From: Bacteroidia bacterium
GTDB lineage: Bacteria; Bacteroidota; Bacteroidia; NS11-12g; UBA9320
Direction of reading: 5' to 3'
Assembly: GCA_020849295.1 (NCBI GenBank)
Contig: JADLGN010000020.1
Coordinates: forward strand, 47,824 to 111,823
DNA: 64,000 nucleotides
Shown here: positions 9,448 through 18,582 of the stretch, in pieces
Layout of the letters: the number at the start of each line of letters is the position of its first letter
Position numbering within the stretch: the stretch's first letter is position 1
Position numbers and translations under genes: made by a program
Notes under the pieces: model-generated
Database searches by the model: none
Told to the model about the DNA's origin: nothing
What the model saw: only the letters and a program-made list of their open reading frames with translations

Positions 9448-9702
9448 ATGGCAAATCATAAATCATCAATTAAGAGAATTCGTTCTAACAATGCAAAAAG
9501 GTTAAGAAACAGATATCAGCATAAATCAGTTCGCACTGTTATAAAATCTATTAGAAAAAATCATGACAAAGCAAATGCTTCATCAATACTTTCTAAAGTA
9601 TTTTCAATGCTTGATAAGCTTGTAAAGAAAAATGTTATTCATAAAAATAAAGCGTCAAATCAAAAAAGTAAATTGACTAAATACGTCAATTCATTAGGAT
9701 AA
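9448..9702 (+). CDS. rpsT: 30S ribosomal protein S20
   Basis: 84 residues, standard length. Strongly basic and helical, with the family N-terminus MANHKSSIKRIRSNNAKRLRN and the C-terminal pattern IHKNKASNQKSKLTK. S20 binds 16S rRNA early in small-subunit assembly. It is monocistronic, with a promoter at 9396-9426 and a strong hairpin terminator at 9721-9749. As in many bacteria the gene stands alone rather than in a large ribosomal operon. Confidence 0.97.
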   Translation: MANHKSSIKRIRSNNAKRLRNRYQHKSVRTVIKSIRKNHDKANASSILSKVFSMLDKLVKKNVIHKNKASNQKSKLTKYVNSLG

Positions 9703-9720
9703 AAAACTTAAAATATTTAA

Positions 9721-9749
9721 AAAAATCTGCTAAATGCAGATTTTTTTTT
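9721..9749 (+). terminator. Rho-independent terminator after rpsT
   Basis: Ten-bp stem AAAAATCTGC (9721-9730) with GCAGATTTTT (9736-9745), loop TAAAT, followed by more T residues to 9749. It starts 18 bases after the rpsT stop. Confidence 0.85.
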
Positions 9750-9866
9750 GTCCACTTACAAAATATTTTCAACCGATTGTAATTGAATTTAGATTGAATA
9801 TCAGAATTTTAGTTTGTTTTGAAAAAATTTTGATATGGAAAAAATAAAATAATAGCGTTAATATAA

Positions 9867-9896
9867 TTGAATGATAAAAGATAAATTATATTTTTG
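9867..9896 (+). promoter_or_regulatory. Predicted promoter of the exbB-exbD-tonB operon
   Basis: TTG at 9867-9869 and TATTTTTG at 9889-9896, 19 bases apart, fit the Bacteroidota promoter consensus. It lies 49 bases before the exbB ATG, after the rpsT terminator. No Fur-like or other operator was recognised. Confidence 0.55.
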
Positions 9897-9945
9897 CCAT
9901 CCGATTATTAAACGAAAAACAATTAAAAAATAAAAAAATAGTAGT

Positions 9946-10740
9946 ATGGCTAATCAAAAACTAACTTCAAATTTAAGCAGATTTTTTGCCGGCACAGTAA
10001 TAGTTCTTGCCATTGTTATCGGACATCTGATTTTTTACTTAGTATTAGGTGATAAAGCAAATTTTGATGCCGAAGGACATCCAAAACCCGGAAACATTCT
10101 TGGTATTATGTACAAAGGAGGATTTATTGTACCAATCCTTATTGCATTGTTGATTACAGTAATTACGATTGGAATTGAAAGATTTATTACAATTCAACGT
10201 GCAAAGGGAAAAGGTTCATTAGATTTATTTGTAAAAAAAATAAAAGGTATGTTAGCCTCCGGTCAAATTGACTCTGCAATTGCAGAATGTAACAACCAAA
10301 AAGGGTCTCTTGCAAATGTAATGAGATGCGGTCTTGAAAGATATAAAACAGTTCATAATGACAATTCAATGGACAAAGAAGCAAAAGAAGCAGCAATTCA
10401 AAAAGAACTTGAAGAAGCTACAGCATTAGAGTTACCAATGTTGAGTCAAAATCTTCCAATTTTATCAACTGCAGCATCAATAGGCACACTTATCGGGCTT
10501 ATTGGTACTGTTTTTGGTATGATTAGAGCTTTTGCTGCATTAGCTACAGCAGGGCAGCCTGATACTGCAGCGCTTGCTACTGGTATATCAGAAGCTTTGG
10601 TAAACACTGCTGTTGGTATTGTTGCATCTACATTTGCAATTATATTTTATAATGTATTTTCAACAAAAATTGATTCACTTACATACAGTATGGACGAAGC
10701 TGGTTTCAGTATAATGCAAACATTGAAATCAAAAGGATAA
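9946..10740 (+). CDS. exbB: MotA/TolQ/ExbB proton channel family protein
   Basis: 264 residues. An N-terminal hydrophobic helix (residues ~14-34) precedes an insertion and the three canonical TolQ/ExbB helices: GFIVPILIALLITVITIGIE, and the pair around LPILSTAASIGTLIGLIGTV and GISEALVNTAVGIVASTFA. The last two hold the conserved small-residue and Thr positions that line the proton path. It forms the inner-membrane motor that passes proton-motive energy to TonB with the two ExbD proteins that follow. The order exbB-exbD-exbD-tonB is common in Bacteroidota. The extra N-terminal helix is also frequent in that phylum. Confidence 0.93.
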   Translation: MANQKLTSNLSRFFAGTVIVLAIVIGHLIFYLVLGDKANFDAEGHPKPGNILGIMYKGGFIVPILIALLITVITIGIERFITIQRAKGKGSLDLFVKKIKGMLASGQIDSAIAECNNQKGSLANVMRCGLERYKTVHNDNSMDKEAKEAAIQKELEEATALELPMLSQNLPILSTAASIGTLIGLIGTVFGMIRAFAALATAGQPDTAALATGISEALVNTAVGIVASTFAIIFYNVFSTKIDSLTYSMDEAGFSIMQTLKSKG

Positions 10741-10773
10741 TAAATTTATAATTAAAAAACATAAAAAAGTAAT

Positions 10774-11433
10774 ATGCCAAAAGTAAAAATGCCGAGATCA
10801 AGCCCTTCATTGGATATGACTCCAATGGTTGACCTTGCATTTCTTTTAGTTACTTTTTTTATATTAACTGCATCTTTCCGCAATCCTGAACCAGTGCAGG
10901 TATTGACTCCAAGTTCAACCTCATCAAAACTAATGCCTGAAAATTCAGTACTTATAACAATAAGCAATGATGGCAGAGTTTATTATAATGTTAATGGATT
11001 TGACGTTAGAAAAAATGTTCTTCAACGTATGGCTAAAAAATATAAGATTGATTTTACAGCAAAAGAAATTGAAGAATTTGGTAAAATGTCAAGTATTGGT
11101 GTATCAATGCAAAATTTGGCAAAATACATTAATACAGAACCAGGAATGAGAGAAAAATTTCCTTCAAGCGGTATTCCCTACGATTCAATTAATAACCAAT
11201 TAAAAGATTGGATACAATACGGCTGGATAGAAGGTGCTACAAAATATAAAGAAATAAAAGAAACTGCTGAAGCACTTGGCAAACAACCATCAATAGAACC
11301 ATTGCGATTTGCAATAAAAGCAGATGGAAATGCCAATTATATAGTTGTAAAAGAAGTAATAAAAACATTTACAGATTTAAAAATTTACAGATTTAATCTG
11401 TTGACAAATTTTGAACAAGGTCCTGAAGAATAA
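10774..11433 (+). CDS. exbD: Biopolymer transport protein ExbD, first copy
   Basis: 219 residues. A short cytoplasmic start (KVKMPRSSPSLDM) leads into the one transmembrane helix, TPMVDLAFLLVTFFILTASF, whose Asp is the conserved proton-relay residue of ExbD/TolR. The periplasmic part is longer than that of E. coli ExbD (about 141 residues in total) because of an inserted segment around residues 80-170, before the usual closing element (EPLRFAIKADGNANYIVVKEVIKTF). It works with ExbB and TonB. It lies 33 bases after exbB and 12 before the second exbD. Confidence 0.92.
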   Translation: MPKVKMPRSSPSLDMTPMVDLAFLLVTFFILTASFRNPEPVQVLTPSSTSSKLMPENSVLITISNDGRVYYNVNGFDVRKNVLQRMAKKYKIDFTAKEIEEFGKMSSIGVSMQNLAKYINTEPGMREKFPSSGIPYDSINNQLKDWIQYGWIEGATKYKEIKETAEALGKQPSIEPLRFAIKADGNANYIVVKEVIKTFTDLKIYRFNLLTNFEQGPEE

Positions 11434-11445
11434 AAGAAAAGAATT

Positions 11446-12081
11446 ATGGCAGAATTAAACAGCGACTCCGGAGCCGCAGGGCATGGCAAGAAAGGTAAAA
11501 AAAGAGCCAAAAAACAAAGTACCAGGGTTGATATGACCCCAATGGTTGACCTTGCTTTTTTACTTCTTACTTTTTTTGTTCTCACTTCTACTTTTAGTAA
11601 GCCTAAAACAATGGAAATTACTTTCCCTGTTCCTCCCGAAAATCCTACTAAACAAAATACAACTTTAGTAAATGGTTATACTTTTATACTTACAGGTGAA
11701 AATAAAGTATTTTGGTATCAAGGAGAATTTAAAGAAGTACCTAAAAATGGGAAACCGGCAACTACTCTTACTGAAGTAAAATTTGGTGAAGATCTTAATA
11801 AATTTTTACTTGACAAAAATGACCTTGTAGTAAAATTTATTAAAGACTTGAAGAAAAAAAGAATTAGCAAACAAATAGATGATACTACATACAAAACTCT
11901 TGCTATTGAAGCAAAAGCAAAAAAAGAAGCACCTTTTTTCGTTATCAAAGCAGATGACAAAGCAGTATATAGAAATTTAATAGACTTAATAGACGAATTT
12001 AATATTTGCAATATAGGTAAATATGCAGTAACCGATATAACTATTGGCGAACTAAATTTACTTAAACAATCTATAAAGTAA
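11446..12081 (+). CDS. exbD: Biopolymer transport protein ExbD, second copy
   Basis: 211 residues. The Lys-rich cytoplasmic start (HGKKGKKRAKKQS) is followed by the helix TPMVDLAFLLLTFFVLTSTF with the conserved Asp. The periplasmic region again carries a long insertion and closes with FFVIKADDKAVYRNLIDLIDEF. The two ExbD proteins share the TM region closely and differ in the periplasmic part. Two adjacent exbD genes are usual in Bacteroidota; a heteromeric ExbD pair in one motor is a reasonable inference. Confidence 0.92.
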   Translation: MAELNSDSGAAGHGKKGKKRAKKQSTRVDMTPMVDLAFLLLTFFVLTSTFSKPKTMEITFPVPPENPTKQNTTLVNGYTFILTGENKVFWYQGEFKEVPKNGKPATTLTEVKFGEDLNKFLLDKNDLVVKFIKDLKKKRISKQIDDTTYKTLAIEAKAKKEAPFFVIKADDKAVYRNLIDLIDEFNICNIGKYAVTDITIGELNLLKQSIK

Positions 12082-12090
12082 TATAAAGTT

Positions 12091-12924
12091 ATGGAAAAGG
12101 TAATTGATAATTTATTCAACAGTTGGACAAATGTTACTTCTGATTTCAGAAATGAACTAGTATTTGAGGAACGCAACAAAGAGTATGGCGCATACCTACT
12201 TAGAAAAAAGTACAACAGGTCGTATTCTCTAGCATTATTAATTACCATAGCGGCTTTTGTAATTGGATTTTCTATACCAAAAATTTTAACAGTTTTTAAA
12301 GCAAAAACCGAAGTTATAGAAAATGTTGACACACAAGTTGACCTTGAACCGCCACCAGTAGATAAAAACGAACCTGAACCACCACCTCCTCCTCCTCCTC
12401 CTCCTCCTCCAGCACAGGAAATGGTAAAATTTACACCACCCGTAGTAGTTGATGAGCCTGTTGTAGAAGAAGTAGTAACTCAAGAAAAACTTGTAGAAAC
12501 TCAAGCAGGCGAAAAAACTCAAGAAGGCACAGGCGACGACAATATTATAATACCTGATGAAGTAGGTGATGGCGATCAAGTAATAGAACAGCCAAAAGAA
12601 GTAGAACCATTTGTATCTGTAGAACAAATGCCTGAATTCCCGGGAGGCGAAGCTTCAATGATGAAATTTATTGCAGAAAATCTCGAATACCCCCAACAAG
12701 CAAAAGATGCCAATATTGAAGGGCGTGTACATTTGAAATTTACTGTTACTGCTGATGGTCATATAAAAGATATTGTTATTCTTAATAAAGAAAAACTTGG
12801 TTATGGGTGTGAAGAAGCAGCAATAGCAGTTATAAAGAAAATGCCTAAATGGAAACCTGGTCGTCAAAATGGTCAGCCTGTACCTGTTTATTTCAATATC
12901 CCAATCAGGTTTAGATTATTTTAA
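12091..12924 (+). CDS. tonB: TonB energy transducer
   Basis: 277 residues. A cytoplasmic segment with FEERNKEYGAYLLRKKYNR, typical of Bacteroidota TonB, precedes a single TM helix (LALLITIAAFVIGFSIPKIL, residues ~49-68). A proline-rich spanner follows (EPEPP then eleven further prolines near residue 100), then a Val/Glu linker and the C-terminal TonB domain (from about residue 178): MPEFPGGEASMMKFIAENL, GRVHLKFTVTADG and the closing PVYFNIPIRFRLF. It carries energy from ExbB/ExbD to TonB-dependent receptors in the outer membrane. It is fourth in the operon, 9 bases after exbD2. The antisense frame over the proline tract is only a poly-Arg shadow. Confidence 0.96.
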   Translation: MEKVIDNLFNSWTNVTSDFRNELVFEERNKEYGAYLLRKKYNRSYSLALLITIAAFVIGFSIPKILTVFKAKTEVIENVDTQVDLEPPPVDKNEPEPPPPPPPPPPPAQEMVKFTPPVVVDEPVVEEVVTQEKLVETQAGEKTQEGTGDDNIIIPDEVGDGDQVIEQPKEVEPFVSVEQMPEFPGGEASMMKFIAENLEYPQQAKDANIEGRVHLKFTVTADGHIKDIVILNKEKLGYGCEEAAIAVIKKMPKWKPGRQNGQPVPVYFNIPIRFRLF

Positions 12925-12946
12925 AATTTTTATTTACATATCCAAA

Positions 12947-13144
12947 GTGAATTTAAACTTTAGGTCTATATTACAACTAATTTTAGGAATTGTATTTATT
13001 TCACTTGGTATTTATGTTTTTCTTAAAAACCATGAATATGGAGGTTTCATTACCAATTCTAATAAGTACTTTTTTGGAGCAATATTGTGTATATACGGAT
13101 TGATAAAACTTGTTAAAATTTATTTAAGCGAAATTAGAAAATGA
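12947..13144 (+). CDS. Small two-helix membrane protein
   Basis: 65 residues if GTG at 12947 is the start. An upstream ATG in the same frame lies inside tonB, so the GTG, 22 bases after the tonB stop, is preferred. Two hydrophobic helices (ILQLILGIVFISLGIYVFL and YFFGAILCIYGLIKLVKIYL) flank a short loop GGFITNSNK. No family is recognised. Its stop overlaps the start of the following lipoprotein gene (ATGA), so it belongs to the TonB operon. It may be an accessory membrane peptide; that is inference. Confidence 0.7.
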   Translation: MNLNFRSILQLILGIVFISLGIYVFLKNHEYGGFITNSNKYFFGAILCIYGLIKLVKIYLSEIRK

Positions 13145-14070
13145 AATCAAAATGTATTTTATTAATTATTTTGTCTGTTATTATTTTATCATGCAATAAT
13201 ACAGTAAAAGATGATCCTACTGATACTTTAACATCTGGCTATACAACAGTAGCAATTGACGAATCTTATACATTTTTATTTGAAACTCTTACAAGAGTAT
13301 TTGAAGACACTAACCCCGATGCTAAAATTAAAATTATAGTACAAAATGAAAAAGATGCTTTTAAATCTTTGATTGATGATTCATGTAAAGTAATGGTATC
13401 AAACCGTGAGCTTACAAAAAATGAACTCGCAATTCTAAAAAGTAAGAACATATACCCCAAAACAACACTTTTTGCTTATGATGCTTTAGCTCTAATAGCA
13501 AACCCTGAAAATCCGGATACGAATTTAGACATTGATGATTTTAAAAAAATACTTTCAGGCAAAATAACTAAATGGAATGAGATAGGGAAAAACAGCAACA
13601 AAGAAATACTTGTGATTTTTGATAATCCTAATTCTGCAAATTTTCATTATATAAAAGATTCATTGCTAAACGGAACAGAATTGCAGAAAAACTGTTATGG
13701 TGTAAGTAATAACAAAGAAGTTATTGATTACGTATCAAAAAATAAAAATGCCATAGGAATAATTAGTGCCGGGTGGATTACTGATGATTACAGCAACATA
13801 GCCAAAGCATTTTTAAGACAAGTAAAAGTAATGGCTGTGGGTCACAAAAGCAGTGAATTATACTATAAACCATATCAGTATTATATTGCAGACAATAGTT
13901 ATCCTTTTATAAGAAGAATGTTTTTGATTAACAGACAAACACGCATGGGTCTTGGAACAGGGTTTGTAAATTTTATTTGTAATATTGATAAAGGACAACT
14001 TATACTTACTAAGGCCGGGCTCGTGCCTGTTTATCTTAAAGTAAGAGATGTAAAAGCAAATGTAGAATAA
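13141..14070 (+). CDS. PstS-like periplasmic binding lipoprotein
   Basis: 309 residues. Lipoprotein signal with VIILSCNN (Cys at residue 18). The mature protein matches the phosphate-binding-protein-like fold: SGYTTVAIDESYTFLFETL, DDSCKVMVSNRELTKNE, YDALALIANPENPDTNLDIDDFKKILSGKITKWNEIG (the last being the PstS hallmark region), and a C-terminal GLGTGFVNFI. No pstC, pstA or pstB gene is nearby; it sits between tonB and a TPR gene. It is therefore not clearly part of a phosphate ABC importer, and its ligand is unknown. Overlap with the previous gene is four bases; the next starts five bases on. Confidence 0.85.
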   Translation: MKSKCILLIILSVIILSCNNTVKDDPTDTLTSGYTTVAIDESYTFLFETLTRVFEDTNPDAKIKIIVQNEKDAFKSLIDDSCKVMVSNRELTKNELAILKSKNIYPKTTLFAYDALALIANPENPDTNLDIDDFKKILSGKITKWNEIGKNSNKEILVIFDNPNSANFHYIKDSLLNGTELQKNCYGVSNNKEVIDYVSKNKNAIGIISAGWITDDYSNIAKAFLRQVKVMAVGHKSSELYYKPYQYYIADNSYPFIRRMFLINRQTRMGLGTGFVNFICNIDKGQLILTKAGLVPVYLKVRDVKANVE

Positions 14071-14075
14071 GAAAA

Positions 14076-15716
14076 ATGAACGAGAATAAGAAAATATTAA
14101 AAAAAATTGTAGTTAGTACTGCATTAGTCTTAAGTTTTACTGCTTATGGCCAAACCTTAAAAGAGACTATAAGAATGGCAGAAAATGAAAGATTTGAAAG
14201 CGCAAAAGAATCATTCAGAAAACTAGTCAAAACTGAGTCAAATAAAGCAATAGTTTACTACTATTACGGTGAAACTTTTTTTAATCAAGAATTGTATGAT
14301 TCGGCAGACATAATGTACAAAAACGGGATATTGGCTGACTCAAACTATGCATTGAATTATGTTGGTAAAGGTAAAGTACTATGGAATGGAAATTCTCAGA
14401 ATCCGGCAGAAAAATACTTTAACAAAGCTATTTCAATGACTAAAAGTAAAAATGCCCTAATAATAATGAAAGTAGCAGAAAATTATATTTATGCGAAAAA
14501 CAAAAATATACCTTACGCTAAAGAATTGCTAACAAAAGCGTTAAAATTAGAGCCAAAAAACCCTGAAATTCATATATTAATTGGTGATGCATTGCTGGAA
14601 GAAAACCAAATGGATGGCTCTGCTCCTATTAAAAAATACAGCGAAGCTGCAGAGTTAGATAAAACTATTGCTAAACCAATATTAAGAATAGGGAAATTAT
14701 ATTATAGAGCAAAAAACCCTACTGAAGCATTAAAATGGTACAAAGAAGCAATAAAAATTGATTCAACTTTTGCCCCCGCTTATATTGTAATGGGCGAATT
14801 GTATCTAATGGCAGGTTTTAATAAGCAAGCTCTTGAACAGTACAAAAAATACTTGACTCTTAATAACGACCGTGAAGCACGTAACCGTTTTGCACAGATA
14901 TTATGGGTAAATAAATTATACGAGGATGCAATTAATGAAATAAAAGTTATACAGCAATATGATAGCTCAAGTCTATACATCTACAGAGTTTTAGGATATA
15001 GCTACTCTGAAGTGGGAGATAAATTTCCACCAGACGGATTCAGTAAAGGATTGTATGCTATAAATAAATTTTTCACTATGGCTTCTGAAATAAATGGATT
15101 TAAATTTCTTTCGAGTGATTATTCTGCAAAAGGAAAATTATTGTCAAAAAACATGAAAGATTCGCTTGCATTAATAGAGCTTTTCAAAGCAATAGAATTA
15201 GATTCAACAAATACAGATTTGTACAGTGATATTGGGCTAACTTATTACAAACAAAAAAAATACACCGATGCAATTATTTACATAAATAAAAAAATAACAT
15301 CAGGCAAACCTACAATAAATGATTATACATATTTAGGACTTTCGTACTATCTTACAAAACAATATCAAATGGCGGATAGTGCTTTTAAAACAGTTACTAA
15401 TATTAGTCCTAACAACTTTAATGCACAAAAATTCAGAGCAAAATCAAATGCAATGTTAGACCCCGATACAAAACTTGGACTTGCAAAACCATTTTACGAA
15501 AAAGTTGTAGAGCTTATTCTTGCAAAACCTGAAAATATTGAAAAGAACAAAAAAGACCTGATAGAATCTTATGAGTACCTAGCATATTATAATTATATTA
15601 ATAAAGATTTAGAAAAATCAAAGGAATATGTTGCAAAAATAAAGGAGTTGGATGCATCCAATAAAAAATTAGAATTTTTTAATAAACTCTTTGAGGAAAA
15701 GAAAAAAACAAATTAG
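14076..15716 (+). CDS. Secreted tetratricopeptide-repeat protein
   Basis: 546 residues with a signal peptide (LVLSFTAYGQ, cleavage near residue 25). The body is a run of TPR helices, for example IVYYYYGETFFNQELYDSAD, PILRIGKLYYRAKNPTEALK, APAYIVMGELYLMAGFNKQA and TDLYSDIGLTYYKQKKYTDA, with a charged C-terminal tail. TPR arrays bind other proteins. It is co-transcribed with the TonB motor and the PstS-like lipoprotein (spacing five bases). That suggests a periplasmic scaffold for the TonB system, which is inference from context only. The end overlaps the longest possible radC frame. Confidence 0.85.
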   Translation: MNENKKILKKIVVSTALVLSFTAYGQTLKETIRMAENERFESAKESFRKLVKTESNKAIVYYYYGETFFNQELYDSADIMYKNGILADSNYALNYVGKGKVLWNGNSQNPAEKYFNKAISMTKSKNALIIMKVAENYIYAKNKNIPYAKELLTKALKLEPKNPEIHILIGDALLEENQMDGSAPIKKYSEAAELDKTIAKPILRIGKLYYRAKNPTEALKWYKEAIKIDSTFAPAYIVMGELYLMAGFNKQALEQYKKYLTLNNDREARNRFAQILWVNKLYEDAINEIKVIQQYDSSSLYIYRVLGYSYSEVGDKFPPDGFSKGLYAINKFFTMASEINGFKFLSSDYSAKGKLLSKNMKDSLALIELFKAIELDSTNTDLYSDIGLTYYKQKKYTDAIIYINKKITSGKPTINDYTYLGLSYYLTKQYQMADSAFKTVTNISPNNFNAQKFRAKSNAMLDPDTKLGLAKPFYEKVVELILAKPENIEKNKKDLIESYEYLAYYNYINKDLEKSKEYVAKIKELDASNKKLEFFNKLFEEKKKTN

Positions 15717-15732
15717 TAAATCAAGTAAAAAA

Positions 15733-16413
15733 ATGAATAAACCAATACCTGAATGGGCTGACGATGAAAAGCCAAGAGAAAAGTTAATTTTAAAAGGCAA
15801 AAGCAGTCTTAGCAATTCAGAATTACTTGGAATATTAATTTCAACAGGCACTAAAACCAAATCAGCAATAGATCTTGGCAGAGAACTGCTTGAATTAGCC
15901 CAAAATGACCTAAACCAACTTGCAAGATTTAATGTAAATGAAATTGTAAAAATAAAAGGATTTGGTACAGCCAAAGCAATTACAATTATTGCAGCAATAG
16001 AATTAGGCAGCAGAAGAAAACATTACGAAGCAATAAAGAAAAAAGTAAATTCAAGCAAACAGGCTTATGAAATATTAGAACCAATAATATCTGACAATAA
16101 ATACGAAGAATTTTGGGTTTTGCTTCTTAATAGAGCCAATTATCTTATTTCATGCAGGCAAATAAGCGAAGGGGGTATAAGTGGTACAGTAGTTGACTTA
16201 CGAAAAATTTTTAAAATTGCTATTGAAGAAAATGCATGTAGTTTGATATTGGCACACAATCATCCTTCGGGAAATATTCAACCAAGCGATGCAGATAAAA
16301 ACATTACAAAAAAAATAAAAGAATCGGGCTTAATAGTTGATATTCCTATTGTTGATCACCTAATTGTAGCAAACAATAATTATTATAGTTTTGCAGATGA
16401 AGGAATTTTGTAA
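15733..16413 (+). CDS. radC: RadC-family protein with JAB/MPN metalloprotease-like domain
   Basis: 226 residues from the ATG at 15733; a longer frame back to 15691 would overlap the TPR gene and adds only a Lys/Ser-rich stretch. The N-terminal half has a helix-hairpin-helix (NEIVKIKGFGTAKAITIIAA). The JAB domain has the metal signature AHNHPSGNIQPSDAD and an upstream Glu in ISEGGISGT. RadC was once linked to repair of radiation damage, but its true role is unresolved. This is a chromosomal full-length copy, not a plasmid anti-restriction form. Probably the last gene of the operon beginning at exbB. Confidence 0.93.
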   Translation: MNKPIPEWADDEKPREKLILKGKSSLSNSELLGILISTGTKTKSAIDLGRELLELAQNDLNQLARFNVNEIVKIKGFGTAKAITIIAAIELGSRRKHYEAIKKKVNSSKQAYEILEPIISDNKYEEFWVLLLNRANYLISCRQISEGGISGTVVDLRKIFKIAIEENACSLILAHNHPSGNIQPSDADKNITKKIKESGLIVDIPIVDHLIVANNNYYSFADEGIL

Positions 16414-16496
16414 ATCTTAAAAAATAATTTTGAGAACATCCTTGTTTATTAAAACGAATTAATATAAAATTGAAATTCATTTTATAAAATCATCCT

Positions 16497-17684
16497 ATGA
16501 AGCATTTACTTGCAATATTATTTACATTAGTTTATTTCATAGGCTATACACAAACGCCAAAAGCAGAAATATTATTTAAACTTCAAGGACATTCTGACGA
16601 TTTGGAGTGTATGGCAATTTCTGATAATGGAAAAATTATAGCTTCAGGCTCATGGGATGGTATGGTAAATTTGTTTCATAACGACTCATTTTACACACCA
16701 ATAAGTTCCCTTTTAGACCATTACTCTGCCGTAAATTGTATTTCAATTACACCAAACGCCAAAGTTATAGCTACGGGAGGTACAGATGGCAAAATTTTTA
16801 CTTATTTGATAGACTCATTTGGAAGTGTAATCAAAGATAAAACTATTTTTATACATAGAATGGCAATAAACTCAATTGTAATTGACCCATCAGGAAAATT
16901 GCTTTATACAGGCAGTAATGATGGTACAATAAGTTATTACGATATATACAAAGCCAAAGATAAAAAAATAAATAATACAAACCCTATTTCTTGTATAGCT
17001 GTAAGTAGGGACCGCCGAAGCATTTATTGTTCTGACAATACAAGTATTATTAAAAAATATGACATTACCGGCAAATTGATTAAAACATTTGAAGGACATC
17101 TTGATCAGGTAAACAACATAGTACTTACTCGAGATAATAAAAAATTAATATCTGCCTCAAGCGATAAAACAATAAGAGTTTGGAACACTGAAAACGGCAA
17201 ACTTGAAAAAACATTAAGTGGACATGACTGGAAAGTAATTTCTGTAGCAGTATCATTCAATGGGAAATATGCAGTATCCGGTAGTAATGACGGAAGCATT
17301 AAAGTTTGGGATATTGAAGAAGAAAAATTAATTAATACAATAGACGGAATTGGTACTAATGCACGTGGAGTAGCGCTCAGCAACGATAATACTAAAATTT
17401 TTGCAATATTGAATTATCAACCTGACTCTTTTGAAACAAAAGGAATTCTTGTTTTTAAGTCAGGCATTGAAATACAAAAGAAAGTTCCACCAAAAATTCA
17501 GATAAAGCAAAAAACACCAAATGGAAATGTGCCAACTCCTAAAAAAACACCAAAACCAGATATAATACCTAAAGAAAAATCAGATTCAACTAAAAAAATA
17601 ATTAAAAAAACATCTGAAATTGAGATTTCGGAAGACAAAAAGAAATCGCCAGTTCCCAAAAAAGATAATAATACGCAAGATTAA
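16497..17684 (+). CDS. Secreted WD40-repeat protein
   Basis: 395 residues with a signal peptide (MKHLLAILFTLVYFIGYTQT). At least six WD40 blades can be read, with ends SGSWDGMVNLF, TGGTDGKIFTY, TGSNDGTISYYD, YDITGKLIKTFEGH, SASSDKTIRVWN and SGSNDGSIKVWD. Together they could make a seven-blade propeller. The last ~75 residues are a Pro/Lys-rich disordered tail (about residues 320-395). Bacterial WD40 proteins act as interaction platforms; no partner is evident. It starts 83 bases after radC with no obvious terminator, so it may be part of the same transcript or separate. Confidence 0.88.
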   Translation: MKHLLAILFTLVYFIGYTQTPKAEILFKLQGHSDDLECMAISDNGKIIASGSWDGMVNLFHNDSFYTPISSLLDHYSAVNCISITPNAKVIATGGTDGKIFTYLIDSFGSVIKDKTIFIHRMAINSIVIDPSGKLLYTGSNDGTISYYDIYKAKDKKINNTNPISCIAVSRDRRSIYCSDNTSIIKKYDITGKLIKTFEGHLDQVNNIVLTRDNKKLISASSDKTIRVWNTENGKLEKTLSGHDWKVISVAVSFNGKYAVSGSNDGSIKVWDIEEEKLINTIDGIGTNARGVALSNDNTKIFAILNYQPDSFETKGILVFKSGIEIQKKVPPKIQIKQKTPNGNVPTPKKTPKPDIIPKEKSDSTKKIIKKTSEIEISEDKKKSPVPKKDNNTQD

Positions 17685-17747
17685 TGATTTTTATTATCTT
17701 TAGTTTTTTTACTTTCTCTAATAACCTATAAACTTATTTAAAAAAAA

Positions 17748-18518
17748 ATGACGTATAATAATATAATAACAGTTCAAGAAAAAAACGCTTATATAATAAC
17801 CATTAATCGCGAAAGCAAACTAAATGCATTAAATATTGAAACACTTCAGGAAATAAAAAAAGCTGTACTAAGCGTACAAGATAATAAAGAAATAAGAGGA
17901 ATTATTCTTACCGGGAAGGGGACAAAAGCTTTTGCCGCAGGTGCAGATATTGCTGAATTTGCAAATTTTGATACCAAACAAGGCACCCAAATGAGTATTG
18001 ACGGACATTCGGTAATGAATACCCTCGAAAATTCAAAAATTCCAACAATTGCAGCAATAAATGGTTTCAGTCTTGGAGGTGGAAATGAACTTGCAATGGC
18101 TTGTCATATAAGAATTGCTTCAGAAAATGCCAAATTTGGACAACCTGAAGTAAATCTTGGACTTCCTCCAGGCTATGGAGGTACTCAAAGGTTGGTTCAG
18201 CTTATTGGCAAAAGTCGTGCAATTGAATTATTAATAACAGCAGATACAATAAATGCACTACAAGCTTTAGACTATGGATTAGTTTCCAAAATTGTACCTA
18301 TTGACAATCTCATTGATTACTGCAAAGAGTTAATTAATAAAATATCAGGCAAATCACCATCTGCAGTAGCCAAAGTTATCAAATGTGTTAATCAACATTT
18401 TGAAAGTACAAAAACTGGTTTTGAAATTGAAAATATTGAATTTGGAAATTCATTTGGCACTTTTGATTTTATAGAAGGTACAAATGCATTTAATGAAAAA
18501 AGAAAAGCTAATTTTTAA
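17748..18518 (+). CDS. Enoyl-CoA hydratase/isomerase family protein (crotonase)
   Basis: 256 residues, normal for the family. The oxyanion-hole segments are AFAAGADIAEF and GFSLGGGNELAMACH. Both catalytic glutamates of a true hydratase are present, one in GGGNELA and one in GQPEVNLGLPPGYGGTQRL. It likely hydrates trans-2-enoyl-CoA in fatty-acid or amino-acid breakdown. No other beta-oxidation gene is adjacent; the nearest metabolically related genes are the methylmalonyl-CoA mutase (14 kb away) and the CoA-transferase locus (22 kb away). The substrate chain length is unknown. Confidence 0.92.
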   Translation: MTYNNIITVQEKNAYIITINRESKLNALNIETLQEIKKAVLSVQDNKEIRGIILTGKGTKAFAAGADIAEFANFDTKQGTQMSIDGHSVMNTLENSKIPTIAAINGFSLGGGNELAMACHIRIASENAKFGQPEVNLGLPPGYGGTQRLVQLIGKSRAIELLITADTINALQALDYGLVSKIVPIDNLIDYCKELINKISGKSPSAVAKVIKCVNQHFESTKTGFEIENIEFGNSFGTFDFIEGTNAFNEKRKANF

Positions 18519-18582
18519 TTTGCTTTTTGGCATTTATTTTGTATAAATTTGAAAAACAAAAAATATATTAATAACAATAAAA

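Noticed and set aside
12286..12627. Minus-strand open frame with a long poly-Arg run opposite tonB
   Set aside because: It is the complement of the TonB proline-rich spanner; composition is absurd for a protein and it has no promoter or neighbour support.
12869..13144. Longer ATG start for the small membrane protein after tonB
   Set aside because: It would overlap the tonB C-terminal domain by more than 50 bases; the GTG at 12947 is better placed and keeps both helices.
15691..15733. Upstream start for radC
   Set aside because: It lies in the end of the TPR gene and adds only a Lys/Ser stretch absent from typical RadC.
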